DNA of 64,000 bases from Pararhizobium sp. YC-54 (GTDB lineage Bacteria; Pseudomonadota; Alphaproteobacteria; Rhizobiales; Rhizobiaceae). The position numbers and the translations under genes are program-made. The stretch covers positions 454,952 through 518,951 of the forward strand of contig NZ_JAOYTH010000002.1 of NCBI RefSeq assembly GCF_025847205.1, read 5' to 3'. Below are positions 51,795 through 61,399 of this stretch, one piece after another (positions within the stretch are counted from its first letter, which is position 1; each line of letters begins with the position of its first letter). Below the pieces are notes generated by a model, which saw only the letters and a program-made list of their open reading frames with translations, was not told the origin of the DNA and searched no databases.

Positions 51795-52003
51795 AGCGGC
51801 TGCGCGGCGGTCAATTTTTTCGCCACAGCGGTTGAAGCTCCCGTCGTTTTGCACTTTCACAGTGGCCAATCTGCCCGTCGCAACGGGCCAATGGCCGCGG
51901 CGTGTTGCACTGTTCAATCCTTCTTCCTTAAAAACCCTCTTCCCCCGACCCCGCTCCGGCTGATATTTTCGGGCCTGACGGCAACGGAATCACGAGGCGA
52001 CCC

Positions 52004-52573
52004 ATGGCACTGGCGGCTGAAAAGCAGGAGAAGCAGGTGGATGCGCTCTACGCGCCCTTGCTCGGCACCAATCCGTCCCACCCGAATGGCTGGCCGATCC
52101 GGGTGATCGTCGCGTCGCAGACGGAGGCGCGGCACAACAAGTCCGCCTGGGCGCCGACCCACCTGATCTCGATCCGGGCGCCGGGCACCAAGCTGCTGTC
52201 GATGATCGATCTGCCCGAGGAGCGGCATCTGGAGCTTCTGTTCGGCGACGTCACCGATCCGGACGAACCGGATGCGGCGCGGGCCGCCCATATCGAACAG
52301 GCCTTCGCTTTTATCGACGGCCTGCCGCAGGACGCCCACCTGTTGATCCACTGCCTGCGCGGCATCGGCCGCTCGACGGCGCTGACGCTTGGCATCTTTT
52401 CACGCTACCTGGAGCCGGAGGAGGCCGCAGCCGCGCTGCATGGCTTAAGGCCGGAGGCCAAACCGAACCGGCATGTGACCGGGCTTTGCGACACCGTGCT
52501 TGGTCTGAAGGGGCGGCTTGCCAAGCAGGCGCTGCGGTTTCCCGCCAAGGTCTGGAAACCGGCAAAGAGTTGA
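52004..52573 (+). CDS. Protein tyrosine/dual-specificity phosphatase-like protein
   Basis: A 189-residue cysteine phosphatase. The P-loop is LLIHCLRGIGRSTALTLG with C117 and R123 (C-x5-R followed by Ser). A candidate general-acid Asp lies in LLFGDVTDPDEPD (about 82-90). The fold is of the short dual-specificity type often annotated as tyrosine phosphatase family in rhizobia. The ATG at 52004 is preceded by GAGGCGAC. Its substrate is unknown; it is not next to a kinase gene. Confidence 0.88.
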   Translation: MALAAEKQEKQVDALYAPLLGTNPSHPNGWPIRVIVASQTEARHNKSAWAPTHLISIRAPGTKLLSMIDLPEERHLELLFGDVTDPDEPDAARAAHIEQAFAFIDGLPQDAHLLIHCLRGIGRSTALTLGIFSRYLEPEEAAAALHGLRPEAKPNRHVTGLCDTVLGLKGRLAKQALRFPAKVWKPAKS

Positions 52574-52773
52574 TCCGGATCGCGCCAAGAAACATTGTGC
52601 GGCGCACAAATCTTTGACATGATCCCGGTAGAGAACCGTATTCAAGCGGCGATCGCAGGACGCCCTCACCTTCAAAACTGGCGAACGGCGGACCAACGCG
52701 ATCAATAAGGCGCCGCCACCTCTGTTTCGTATTGCGAAAGAGAGCGGCGTCCGGGAAACGACGGGAGGGTTTG

Positions 52774-53424
52774 ATGTCTCTTGCAGCCTATGTGTTCGAT
52801 GCCTATGGCACGCTGTTCGACGTGCATGCGGCGGTGCGCAGGCATCAGGCCGCTATGGGGCCTGACGGCCAGGCCTTTTCCGATCTGTGGCGGGCCAAGC
52901 AGCTCGAATATTCCTGGATCCGGACGCTGATGGGCACCTATACCGATTTCTGGACGCTGACCGAGCAATCGCTCGACTATGCCTTTGCCCGGTTTCCCTC
53001 CGCCGACAAAAAGCTCAAGCCAGCCCTGCTCGACGCCTACTGGCATCTCGATTGCTATCCGGAAGTGCCGGGTGTCCTCAAGCACCTCAAGGACCGGGGC
53101 GCCCGCATCGCCATCCTGTCGAACGGCACGCCGCAAATGCTGCAATCGGCGGTGAAGAAGGCAGGGCTCGATCTGATCATCGACGATATATTCTCGGTCG
53201 AGACGGTCAAAGCGTTCAAGACTGCGCCTTCCGTCTACGATATGGTGACGACCACCTACCGGCTCTATCCCAATGCGGTCTCCTTCCAGTCGTCCAACCG
53301 CTGGGACATTGCCGGTGCCACCAAATTCGGCTTCCGCACCGTCTGGATCAACCGCGCCAACATGCCCGACGAATATGCCGATTTCGGCCCGTCGCTGATC
53401 CTGCCGTCGCTGGAAAGCCTCTAA
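52774..53424 (+). CDS. Haloacid dehalogenase type II ((S)-2-haloacid dehalogenase)
   Basis: A 216-residue HAD hydrolase that removes halogen from 2-haloalkanoic acids. AYVFDAYGTLFDVHAAV holds the nucleophile D9. The Arg/Ser sites are in WRAKQLEYSWIRTLMG and AILSNGTPQML, the Lys in AFKTAPSVYD, and SFQSSNRWDIAGATKFGF is the type II block. ATG 52774 follows GGGAGGG. Seventeen bases separate it from the methyltransferase gene, so they are probably co-transcribed. Confidence 0.92.
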   Translation: MSLAAYVFDAYGTLFDVHAAVRRHQAAMGPDGQAFSDLWRAKQLEYSWIRTLMGTYTDFWTLTEQSLDYAFARFPSADKKLKPALLDAYWHLDCYPEVPGVLKHLKDRGARIAILSNGTPQMLQSAVKKAGLDLIIDDIFSVETVKAFKTAPSVYDMVTTTYRLYPNAVSFQSSNRWDIAGATKFGFRTVWINRANMPDEYADFGPSLILPSLESL

Positions 53425-53441
53425 CCACCGAAGGACAACCG

Positions 53442-54212
53442 ATGTCTTGGTCTGCGGAACAATATATGAAATTCGAGGACGAGCGCACCCGGCCGGCCCG
53501 CGACCTGCTCGACCAGATCCCCAACCTGCCGGATGGCGCGCTCTACGATCTCGGTTGCGGGCCCGGCAATTCGACGGAACTGATCCACGACCGCTTTCCC
53601 GCCTATATGCTGACCGGGATCGATAGCGACGAAAACATGCTGTCCGCAGCGCGCAAGCGCATGGCGCACACGCGGTTCGAACAGGGCGACCTCACACGAT
53701 GGGCGCCGCCGAAGCCTGCCGTTCTGCTGTTTGCCAATGCCGTCTTTCAATGGCTGCCGGATCACCTGGCCACACTTGAGCGGCTGATGGGTGAACTGAT
53801 CCCCGGCGGCACTCTTGCCGTGCAGATGCCCGACAATCTGGATGAGCCCTCGCACGCCTCGATGCGGGAACTGGCCGAAGACCCGCGCTTTTCGAAATTT
53901 TACCCGCATGGCGGCCAGCGCCGCGCAGCCCTGCCTGCACCTTCGGTCTATCTCGAGCGGCTGGCGGCAAAATCCATCAAGATCGATGTCTGGCACACGA
54001 TCTACTATCATCGCCTCGCCAATGCGGAGGCGATCGTCGAATGGGTCAAGGGCACCGGCCTTCGCCCCTATCTCGATCCGCTTCCGGCCGATGCGCGGGA
54101 GGCCTATCTGGCAGCCTATCTCCGGCGCATCCGCGAGGCCTATCCGCCGCTCGCGGACGGACGTGTGCTGTTGAAATTCCCGCGCCTGTTCGTGGTGGCG
54201 GTCAAAAAGTAA
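53442..54212 (+). CDS. tam: Trans-aconitate 2-methyltransferase
   Basis: A 256-residue SAM-dependent methyltransferase that esterifies trans-aconitate, a spontaneous inhibitor derived from the citric-acid cycle. Features of Tam are WSAEQYMKFEDERTRPARDL at the start, the SAM motif LYDLGCGPGNSTELI, FANAVFQWLPDHLATLERLM and VQMPDNLDEPSHASMRELAE. ATG 53442 follows AAGGA and lies 17 bases after the dehalogenase stop. The family start MSWSAEQY matches. Confidence 0.94.
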   Translation: MSWSAEQYMKFEDERTRPARDLLDQIPNLPDGALYDLGCGPGNSTELIHDRFPAYMLTGIDSDENMLSAARKRMAHTRFEQGDLTRWAPPKPAVLLFANAVFQWLPDHLATLERLMGELIPGGTLAVQMPDNLDEPSHASMRELAEDPRFSKFYPHGGQRRAALPAPSVYLERLAAKSIKIDVWHTIYYHRLANAEAIVEWVKGTGLRPYLDPLPADAREAYLAAYLRRIREAYPPLADGRVLLKFPRLFVVAVKK

Positions 54213-54424
54213 CCGGACCAGTCACCTAGAGCACGTCGCGATCTTTCAATCCCGCTTCCGGCACTTCAGGTCCTTGATTTTAGGCATGCCGTTATCGCCA
54301 AGCCGCTGCACAGTTTTGCGCGGCATGCTTAAAAAACAAGAAAATCACCCTCTGGCGCACCGCGCCGGTTCAGGGCATCCTGTGACGACAGAAAATTGAG
54401 CTTATGGCAGGTGGAGGACCGCCC

Positions 54425-56386
54425 ATGCGCTGCTTTACTGTACTTGGACCATCGCAGACCGGAAAATCGACAATCGTGGAAAAGCTTGGCGCGCTGGAGG
54501 GGGCCTCGCGAAAATCCATCTCTCCCTACGGATTGAACCTCACCGAATTTACCTTTGGCAACCAAGCCTGGTGCGCGCTGGATACACCGGGGCTGAACGA
54601 GGCCTTGGCCCATGCACAGCATGCGCTTCTCGCCAGCGATGCCTGCATCCTGTGCGTTTCACCGGCGCCCGAGGAGGCGGTGCTCGCAGCCCCCTATCTC
54701 AGGATGATCGAAGCCTCGGGAACGCCGTGCATCCTCTTCGTCAACCGGATGGACGAGCCGAGAGGACGATTGCGGGACGTGATCGCGGCCCTTCAGGATT
54801 ATGCCGGCCATACGCTTTTGCTGCGCCAGATCCCGATCCGCGAGGGCGACCGGATCGTCGGCAGCTGCGACCTGATTTCCGAGCGGGCGTGGCGCTACCG
54901 CGAAGGCCAGACCTCGGCATTGATCGCCATCCCCGAAAGCGCCGCCGAGCGGGAGCACGAGGCACGCACCGAACTCCTGGAACATCTGTCCGAATTCGAC
55001 GACGGGCTCCTGGAGGAACTGATCGAAGATCGCGAACCGCCAAGCGACACGCTCTATGCGATCTCGACCCGGGTGCTTCGGGAAAACAAGGTCATCCCCG
55101 TACTGATCGGGGCCGCAAGCCATGGCAACGGCATGATGCGGCTGATGAAGGCGCTGCGCCATGAGGCGCCGCCGGTGGAGGCGCTGCGCGACCGCCTTGC
55201 TGAGGGTGGCAATGTCGAAAAAGCCAAACTCAAGGCCGTCAGCTTTCACGCCTATCATCGGCAGAATATCGGCAAGACGGTGCTGGTCAGGGCGCTTGAG
55301 GGCGGCCTCAAGCAGGGTGCTTCCCTTGGAGGCTCCGGCCTCGGCGCCCTGCAGGATCCCGCCAACGGCAAGGCCAATGGGGCATTTGCACCGGCAGCTG
55401 GCGATCTCATTGCCGCGGTCAAATCCGACCACCTGCCGGTCCCGGCGCTGTTGACAACGGATGCAGCCCTTTCCGCCCCGGAATGGACTGAGGCGCCGAC
55501 GCCGATGCTGGAAAGAATATTGGTGCCCGGCAGCGAGCGCGACGAGAACAAGCTCTCCGAAACGCTGGCCAAACTGTCGGAGACCGATCGCAGCCTCAAA
55601 ATCCTGCAGGAGGAAGGAACCGGCGCCCAGATGGTTTGCGCCCAGGGACCGGTGCACCTGCGCGATCTGTTGAGGACACTCTCCGACGTCTTTCATGTGA
55701 CGGCAACCGACCGCACACCGACGCCGGTCTACCGCGAGACGATCTCGAAACCGGCGGAAGTCCATTATCGCCACCGCAAGCAGACCGGCGGTGCCGGCCA
55801 GTTTGCCGACGTGAAACTGACCATCCATCCCAACGGCCGCGGCCAGGGTTTTTCCTTCGGCGAAACCGTCAAGGGCGGCGTCGTTCCCCGCAACTATATC
55901 CCCGCCGTGGAAGCGGGTGCACGCGAAGCGATGGAGAAAGGCCCGCTCGGCTTTGCGGTCATCGATGTCGGCGTGACATTGACCGACGGCCAGCACCATG
56001 CCGTCGACAGTTCCGAACACGCGTTCCGCTCCGCATCGAAAATGGGCGTGCGCCAGGCGCTGTCAGACGGGGCGGCCGTGCTGATGCAACCGGTTTTCCG
56101 CAGCGAGATTCACATTCCCTCGGTCTATTCGGGCAATCTCGTCCAGATCGTCTCGTCGCTGAAAGGCCAGGTGCTCGGCTTCGACCGGGACGAAACCGCC
56201 AAGGGCTGGGATATTTTTCGCGCCCTTGTTCCCGGCGGCGCACTTGACGAACTGGCCCGCGCGCTGCGCTCGGCCACGCAAGGGATTGGCTATTTCTCCA
56301 AGACCTTCGACCATTTCGAGGAACTCTACGGCAAGGAGGCGGATGCGATCATCAGGGCACATGGGACGCAGCGCGCCGAGCACTGA
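54425..56386 (+). CDS. Elongation factor G-like GTPase (FusA2-type paralogue)
   Basis: A 653-residue EF-G paralogue. The G domain keeps the P-loop GPSQTGKST (8-16), DTPG and NRMD. Switch I is heavily shortened and the usual RGITI is absent (SPYGLNLTEFTFGNQAWCAL lies in its place), so ribosomal translocation is doubtful. Domains II-V follow, with VYRETISKPAEVHYRHRKQT, then GGAGQFADVKLTIHPN and SDGAAVLMQPVFRSEIHIPS of EF-G domains IV and V. ATG 54425 has GGAGG eight bases upstream; ATG 54404 is less likely. Related paralogues act in stress or ribosome rescue; the role here is open. Confidence 0.9.
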   Translation: MRCFTVLGPSQTGKSTIVEKLGALEGASRKSISPYGLNLTEFTFGNQAWCALDTPGLNEALAHAQHALLASDACILCVSPAPEEAVLAAPYLRMIEASGTPCILFVNRMDEPRGRLRDVIAALQDYAGHTLLLRQIPIREGDRIVGSCDLISERAWRYREGQTSALIAIPESAAEREHEARTELLEHLSEFDDGLLEELIEDREPPSDTLYAISTRVLRENKVIPVLIGAASHGNGMMRLMKALRHEAPPVEALRDRLAEGGNVEKAKLKAVSFHAYHRQNIGKTVLVRALEGGLKQGASLGGSGLGALQDPANGKANGAFAPAAGDLIAAVKSDHLPVPALLTTDAALSAPEWTEAPTPMLERILVPGSERDENKLSETLAKLSETDRSLKILQEEGTGAQMVCAQGPVHLRDLLRTLSDVFHVTATDRTPTPVYRETISKPAEVHYRHRKQTGGAGQFADVKLTIHPNGRGQGFSFGETVKGGVVPRNYIPAVEAGAREAMEKGPLGFAVIDVGVTLTDGQHHAVDSSEHAFRSASKMGVRQALSDGAAVLMQPVFRSEIHIPSVYSGNLVQIVSSLKGQVLGFDRDETAKGWDIFRALVPGGALDELARALRSATQGIGYFSKTFDHFEELYGKEADAIIRAHGTQRAEH

Positions 56387-56420
56387 AGGGAAGCGTCAAC
56401 GACGTATTCTACGCCGGGTT

Positions 56421-56438
56421 GCCCCTCACCCTAACCCT
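56421..56438. repeat. Fragment of a RIME-type repeat
   Basis: GCCCCTCACCCTAACCCT matches the left end of RIME copy 2 (41801-41818) exactly and then diverges. The following 160 bases up to the chaC stop contain nothing recognised. Confidence 0.6.
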
Positions 56439-56598
56439 TGTAACTTCCCTTTGTCCGCATTCGGCGCTGTAATGCCAATTGCGGTGGCGGATGGGGGGGC
56501 ATTTATCGTGTACTGCCGTGACGTCCAAATGCCGCGGCGCGGATGCATGGTTTCGCCGCCGGAATGCGATTGGCCATGACCTGCTCCGCTTCGTGTGT

Positions 56599-57315
56599 TC
56601 AACATGCCTGCCGTGGGAAGGCGTGGCGATGGATCGACCTGATCTCATCGGCCACAAGCTGCTGCAGGCGCCAGAGGTTGCGGTCGTGAATACCGAAATC
56701 CTCCAGATGCGAAACGGTGTTGTAGAGATATTCGGCGCAGGACCCCAGATGTCCGCAGGCCCGTGCCAGAATAGCTGCGACCTGGTCCAACGGCTGGCGG
56801 GACAAAATTCGTTCACCGGTCGCCCCTATCCAGAAACCCAGAGCCCGGCACGGGCCGCTCTCGGATTTGACCGGCAGCCACCGGACGGCATCGATATTTT
56901 CAAACGCGCTGACTTCACGCCGCAGCATGCGTTCGATCTGGGCAGCACGATTGTCGTCCGGCAGCCGGTAGATGACGCCGTCGCATCGCCCGCCGCGCTC
57001 CAGCGCCATCATCAATCCCGGCTGATCATGCGAGCCGCGCCAGCGGTTGATATGCAGGCAGAACGAGCGGTGCCAGCCGAAGGCCGTTGCCCGCTGCCTG
57101 TCGATCGCCTCGAACTCCGGCTTCCAGATCAGCGAGCCATAGGCAAACACCCAAAGCGGCTCGCCGTGGCTTTCCCGCTCAAGCGTTTCGGCAAGCTCCC
57201 TGTATTGCTCGTCGCTGATTGCCGTCCATCGTCCGTCGGGACCGGGATCGACCACGTCCTTGTGGCAGAGCGCCACGAGATCAGGCGTCAGGGACATTTT
57301 TCGCGGTTGGGGCAT
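56599..57315 (-). CDS. chaC: ChaC family gamma-glutamylcyclotransferase (glutathione-specific)
   Basis: A 238-residue enzyme that splits glutathione to 5-oxoproline and Cys-Gly in the cytoplasm. The signature LWVFAYGSLIWKPEFEAIDR is followed by HRSFCLHINRWRGSHDQPGL, typical of ChaC. The catalytic Glu is not easily placed by eye. ATG 57315 (MPQPRKMSLTPDLVA) is preferred; ATG 57297 is possible, and the frame opens at 57438. It is preceded by a 320-base gap and has no operon partner. Confidence 0.92.
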   Translation of the reverse strand: MPQPRKMSLTPDLVALCHKDVVDPGPDGRWTAISDEQYRELAETLERESHGEPLWVFAYGSLIWKPEFEAIDRQRATAFGWHRSFCLHINRWRGSHDQPGLMMALERGGRCDGVIYRLPDDNRAAQIERMLRREVSAFENIDAVRWLPVKSESGPCRALGFWIGATGERILSRQPLDQVAAILARACGHLGSCAEYLYNTVSHLEDFGIHDRNLWRLQQLVADEIRSIHRHAFPRQAC

Positions 57316-57639
57316 ATTGTCAGCACTCGGGGCTTGCGCATGGCAAGGAAGGATGGGGCGGATCGGGCCGCGCCAAATTGCCAGAGCTATATTGCCAGTC
57401 AAGCCATGAGCGAGATGTGCTTTCACAGAACCGAACAAATGGAATTTGACCCAAATTTGGAAAGTGCGTCTTTACGAGTTTCGAGTATCTCTCAAAGCCG
57501 CGATGCATCTGATTATTTCGATCCGGTCTCGGGGAGGCGGGAAGAGAGATGGCGATGCCACGCGGCGGCGGCCAGCCGCAAGAATCACATCAACAGACTT
57601 CGTTTCAGCACCGAACGCTGAACCTTGAGGAGGCAAACC
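57316..57639. other. Intergenic region between chaC and an exported-protein gene
   Basis: About 320 bases between divergent genes, without a supported ORF, repeat or RNA. It must hold both promoters; GAGGAGG at 57627 belongs to the next gene. Confidence 0.4.
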
Positions 57640-58131
57640 ATGAAAAAGACCCTTGCCGCGGCCGTCATCGCCGCATTCCTGCCGGCCGTTTCCCACGCCG
57701 CGACCCTGAATTTTCCAAGCGATGCGCCCATCGCATCGATCGCGATCCCCGACAACTGGGGGCCGAAGGAGACGGAGACCGGTATCGACGCCACCTCGGA
57801 CGATGACGCCATCTATATTTCCATCGACGTCGCAGACGCCGAAACGACCGACAAGGTGGTCGAAGATGCCGTCGCTTTCCTTGAGAAGAACGGCGTCAAG
57901 ATCGATGCGTCGACGCAGAAGGAAAGCAACGAGAAGCTCAACGGCATGGACATGACCAATCTCGACTGGTCCGGCAGCGACAGTGATGGTGACGTCAGCG
58001 TCGGCCTTTCGCTCCTGTCGCCCAAGGAGGGCAAACTTCTGGTCATCACCTATTGGGGCACGAAGGGAATGCAAGAACAGCACGGCCCCGAACTCCAGGC
58101 GATCATCACCTCACTGAAGCCTGCCGAATAA
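57640..58131 (+). CDS. Exported protein of unknown function
   Basis: A 163-residue protein with a clear signal peptide (MKKTLAAAVIAAFLPAVSHA, cleavage before ATLNFPSD). The mature part is acidic, with many Asp/Thr (GIDATSDDDAIYISIDVADA) and a beta-rich end (VGLSLLSPKEGKLLVITYWG). No Cys, no membrane anchor and no family I recognise; similar small periplasmic proteins occur in rhizobia. A near-perfect GAGGAGG precedes ATG 57640. It appears monocistronic. Confidence 0.82.
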   Translation: MKKTLAAAVIAAFLPAVSHAATLNFPSDAPIASIAIPDNWGPKETETGIDATSDDDAIYISIDVADAETTDKVVEDAVAFLEKNGVKIDASTQKESNEKLNGMDMTNLDWSGSDSDGDVSVGLSLLSPKEGKLLVITYWGTKGMQEQHGPELQAIITSLKPAE

Positions 58132-58186
58132 GCGCGAGTGATCGTCCGGCGGGCGGGCCGCAACGAGAAGCCGCCCGCCCTGCCCC

Positions 58187-59080
58187 TCATACCCGCTCGG
58201 CCAGAAAATCGATGAACGCCCGGATGCGCGCCGCCAGATGCTCGTGGCCGGCAAAAACCGCGTGGACCTGCTCCGGTTCGTGCGGATTATAGTCCTTCAG
58301 CACTTCGACCAGGTTTCCACTGTCGATATCGGGCTCGACGTGAAACTTGCCGATGCGGGCTATGCCGAGCCCCGTCAGGCACAGATTGCGGGCGATTGAA
58401 CCGCTTGACGCCTGCACATTGCCGGGGGCGGGCCGCGTATACAGCGCGTTGGTCGCGGGATCGCGAAACAGCCATTCGCCCGGGTTTCGGCCAAACGTGA
58501 AGGTGATGCAATTGTGCGCGATGAGATCATCGGGACGTTGCGGCGTGCCATGACGCGCGAGATAATCCGGCGTCGCCACCGTGATGCGGTGACTGTCGAG
58601 AAGCTTTCGCGCCTTCAGGCTTGAATCCCGCATCGGGCCGACGCGGATGGCGATGTCGGTACGCTCCTCGATCAGGTCGATCACACCATCCGTCAGCGAC
58701 AGTTCAAGGCGCACGTCCGGATAGAGCGCCAGGAATTCGCCGGCCAGCGGCATGATGTAACGCTCGCCGAAGCCGACGGTGGCGTTCACCCGCAAAAGCC
58801 CGCGCGGCGTCGCACGGCCGCCACCGGCGACGATCTGCTCCGTCTCGGCGATATCGGACAAAATGCGCTGCGCCCGGCCGAGATAGATTTCACCTTCCGG
58901 CGTCAGAAGCAGCGACCGGGTCGTGCGCACCAGAAGGCGGGTGCCGAGCCGATCCTCGATGCGGGTGACGAGCTTGCTGACGGCTGAGGGCGACAGCTTC
59001 AACCGCCGTCCGGCCGCCGAAAAGCTCTTTGCCTCCGCCGCAGCGACGAACACTTCCATCTCGCCTGCCCGATTGTCCAT
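58187..59080 (-). CDS. LysR family transcriptional regulator
   Basis: A 297-residue LysR-type regulator. The N-terminal helix-turn-helix (FVAAAEAKSFSAAGRRLKLS, then PSAVSKLVTRIEDRLGTRLL) is followed by a substrate-binding-like domain (RGLLRVNATVGFGERYIMPL; LSLTDGVIDLIEERTDIAIR). It is divergent from an MFS exporter gene, with a palindrome between them, so it most likely controls that gene. The inducer is unknown. Confidence 0.94.
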   Translation of the reverse strand: MDNRAGEMEVFVAAAEAKSFSAAGRRLKLSPSAVSKLVTRIEDRLGTRLLVRTTRSLLLTPEGEIYLGRAQRILSDIAETEQIVAGGGRATPRGLLRVNATVGFGERYIMPLAGEFLALYPDVRLELSLTDGVIDLIEERTDIAIRVGPMRDSSLKARKLLDSHRITVATPDYLARHGTPQRPDDLIAHNCITFTFGRNPGEWLFRDPATNALYTRPAPGNVQASSGSIARNLCLTGLGIARIGKFHVEPDIDSGNLVEVLKDYNPHEPEQVHAVFAGHEHLAARIRAFIDFLAERV

Positions 59081-59091
59081 GGCTTCGCTTC

Positions 59092-59110
59092 CTGTGAATT
59101 CAATTCACAG
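59092..59110. promoter_or_regulatory. Palindromic operator between the LysR and MFS genes
   Basis: CTGTGAATTCAATTCACAG is an exact 19-base inverted repeat. It lies 11 bases before the LysR start and 130 bases before the MFS start, as expected for an autoregulatory site. Confidence 0.75.
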
Positions 59111-59240
59111 CTATTTATCCATTCCTATGGATTATCGCGCAAGTGCCTTTGGCCCATATTCCGCTCAACGAAACCCATGACGGCCCGGATGGGCCGCCGC
59201 CCAACACGCCCGGCCTCCCACCGGCGACAAAGGTGCTCCC

Positions 59241-60422
59241 ATGCCTCTTGCCCTCTTTGCATTGACGATCGCGGCCTATGCGATCGGAACCACGGAATTC
59301 GTCATCGTCGGCCTGTTGCCGACAGTCGCCACCGATCTCGGCATCACCCTGCCGCTGGCTGGCCTGATCGTCTCGATCTACGCGCTCGGCGTCACCTTCG
59401 GCGCCCCGATCCTCACCGCGCTGACCGGCCGGGTCGAACGCAAGCCTTTGCTTCTCGGCCTGATGGCGCTGTTCATCGCCGGCAACGCCATGGCGGCGCT
59501 GAGCCCGTCCTACGAAACGCTGCTTGTCGCCCGCGTCCTCTCGGCCTTTGCGCATGGGGTGTTCTTCTCCGTTGGCGCCACGATTGCCGCTGACCTCGTG
59601 CCGGAAAACCGCCGCGCCTCGGCCATTGCGCTGATGTTCATGGGGCTTACCGTCGCCATCGTCACCGGCGTTCCGCTCGGCACCTTCATCGGCCAGACGT
59701 TCGGCTGGCGCGCCACCTTCTGGGCAGTCGCTGCTCTTGGCGTCATTGCGCTTGCCGCAATCGCCATGCTTCTCCCCTCCACCCTGTCGAAGGCAGCCCC
59801 GGCCGGCATTCTTGAACAGGTCCGCGTGCTCGGCTCTGGCCGCCTGCTTCTGGTCTTCGGCATGACGGCGCTCGGCTACGGTGGCACATTCGTCACCTTC
59901 ACCTTCCTTGCACCGATGCTGCAGGACATCACCGGCCTTGCCGCTTCCTCCGTAAGCCTCGTTCTGGTGCTCTACGGCCTGGCGATCGCCGCCGGCAATA
60001 TCGTCGGCGGCCGCATCGCCGACCGCAATCCGGTGAAGGCGCTGAGCTGGCTGTTTGCCGCACAGGCTGCCGTACTGGTGATCTTCACCTTCACCTCGGT
60101 TTCGGCTGTGCCTGCTCTGATCACGCTTGCGGCACTCGGCTTCCTGTCGTTCGCCAATGTGCCCGGCCTGCAGCTCTATGTCGTGCAGCTTGCCAAGCAG
60201 CACCGTCCCGGCGCCGTCGATGTCGCCTCGGCGCTCAACATCGCCGCCTTCAATCTCGGCATCGCCGCCGGCGCCTGGATCGGCGGGCTGGTGGTCGCCT
60301 CGCCGCTTGGGCTGCAGGCAACACCATGGGTCGGCGCCATCCTCGTCGCGGGCGCTCTGGTGCTCACCGTCATCAGCGGCATGCTCGACCGCAAGCCGGA
60401 ACCCGTTGCTCAAACCGCTTGA
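59241..60422 (+). CDS. MFS transporter (DHA1-type, AraJ/YdhP-like efflux)
   Basis: A 393-residue transporter with 12 membrane segments. IGTTEFVIVGLLPTVATDLG near the start is a hallmark of the AraJ/YdhP drug/sugar efflux group. LVARVLSAFAHGVFFSVGAT, AADLVPENRRASAIALMFMG and GVPLGTFIGQTFGWRATFWA hold the loop and helix-4/5 motifs. It is probably regulated by the divergent LysR. An aldo-keto reductase gene follows 97 bases later in the same direction. The substrate is unknown. Confidence 0.93.
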   Translation: MPLALFALTIAAYAIGTTEFVIVGLLPTVATDLGITLPLAGLIVSIYALGVTFGAPILTALTGRVERKPLLLGLMALFIAGNAMAALSPSYETLLVARVLSAFAHGVFFSVGATIAADLVPENRRASAIALMFMGLTVAIVTGVPLGTFIGQTFGWRATFWAVAALGVIALAAIAMLLPSTLSKAAPAGILEQVRVLGSGRLLLVFGMTALGYGGTFVTFTFLAPMLQDITGLAASSVSLVLVLYGLAIAAGNIVGGRIADRNPVKALSWLFAAQAAVLVIFTFTSVSAVPALITLAALGFLSFANVPGLQLYVVQLAKQHRPGAVDVASALNIAAFNLGIAAGAWIGGLVVASPLGLQATPWVGAILVAGALVLTVISGMLDRKPEPVAQTA

Positions 60423-60519
60423 GAGCGGCTTGACCCGCCCGGCAAACGCCACATCTATAAACCTGCCCTATTCAAACGCCCGGCGGAAAACGCCGGGCAT
60501 GCCCGAAAAGGAGAATTCC

Positions 60520-61356
60520 ATGCAACCGATCGTCAACGCCAATGGCGCGACCATTCCCGCTCTCGGCTTCGGCACCTTCCGCATGCCCGGTCCGGATGTG
60601 CTGCGCATACTGCCGGAAGCCCTGAAAATCGGCTTCCGTCATGTCGATACCGCGCAGGCCTACGGCAATGAAGTGGAAGTCGGCACCGCCATCGAGCAAT
60701 CGGGCATCCCGCGTTCCGATGTCTTCCTCACCACCAAGGTCTGGGTCGACAACTACGATGAAGGTGCTTTCGCCGCCTCCGTCGACGGGAGCCTGCAGAA
60801 GCTGAAAACCGAATATGTCGATCTTCTCCTGCTGCATTGGCCGGGCAGCCCAGTGCCGCTCGCCGAGCAGATCGAGCGCCTGAATGCCATCCAGAAGGCC
60901 GGCAAGGCCCGCCATATCGGCGTGAGCAACTTCAACACCCATCAGATGGATGAGGCCGCCAAGCTCAGCCAAGCGCCCCTCGTCACCAACCAGGTCGAAT
61001 ACCACCCCTATCTCGACCAGTTCAAGGTGCTGGAAGACGCCGACCGGCTCGGCATGGCGATCACCGCCTACTATGCGATGGCCGACGGTCGTGTGCCGAG
61101 AGATCCGGTGCTCAACGATATCGGCAGCCATCACGGCAAGACCGCCGCTCAGGTCGTGTTGCGCTGGCTGATCCAGCAGCAGGGCGTCGTCGCCCTGACG
61201 AAGACTGCAACGCCATCGCGGCTGGCCGAAAATTTCGACATCTTCGATTTCGTGCTGTCAGTTGACCAAATGAAGGCGATCCACCTGCTCGCCAAGCCTG
61301 ATGGCCGCATCGTCAATCCGCAGGGCCTTGCTCCGGTCTGGGATGAAGCGGCCTGA
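60520..61356 (+). CDS. Aldo/keto reductase (2,5-diketo-D-gluconate reductase-like)
   Basis: A 278-residue NADPH-dependent reductase. The catalytic tetrad is complete: D43 and Y48 (RHVDTAQAYGNEVEVG), K73 (FLTTKVWVDNY) and H106 (VDLLLLHWPGSP). HIGVSNFNTHQM and TNQVEYHPYLDQ are also standard. It resembles DkgB-type enzymes. AAGGAG precedes ATG 60520; the frame runs upstream into the MFS gene. It may be co-transcribed with the MFS gene. The natural substrate is open. Confidence 0.92.
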   Translation: MQPIVNANGATIPALGFGTFRMPGPDVLRILPEALKIGFRHVDTAQAYGNEVEVGTAIEQSGIPRSDVFLTTKVWVDNYDEGAFAASVDGSLQKLKTEYVDLLLLHWPGSPVPLAEQIERLNAIQKAGKARHIGVSNFNTHQMDEAAKLSQAPLVTNQVEYHPYLDQFKVLEDADRLGMAITAYYAMADGRVPRDPVLNDIGSHHGKTAAQVVLRWLIQQQGVVALTKTATPSRLAENFDIFDFVLSVDQMKAIHLLAKPDGRIVNPQGLAPVWDEAA

Positions 61357-61399
61357 AACGCCGGAGCACAAGATTGACGGCATGCCGATTGCCGGACGT

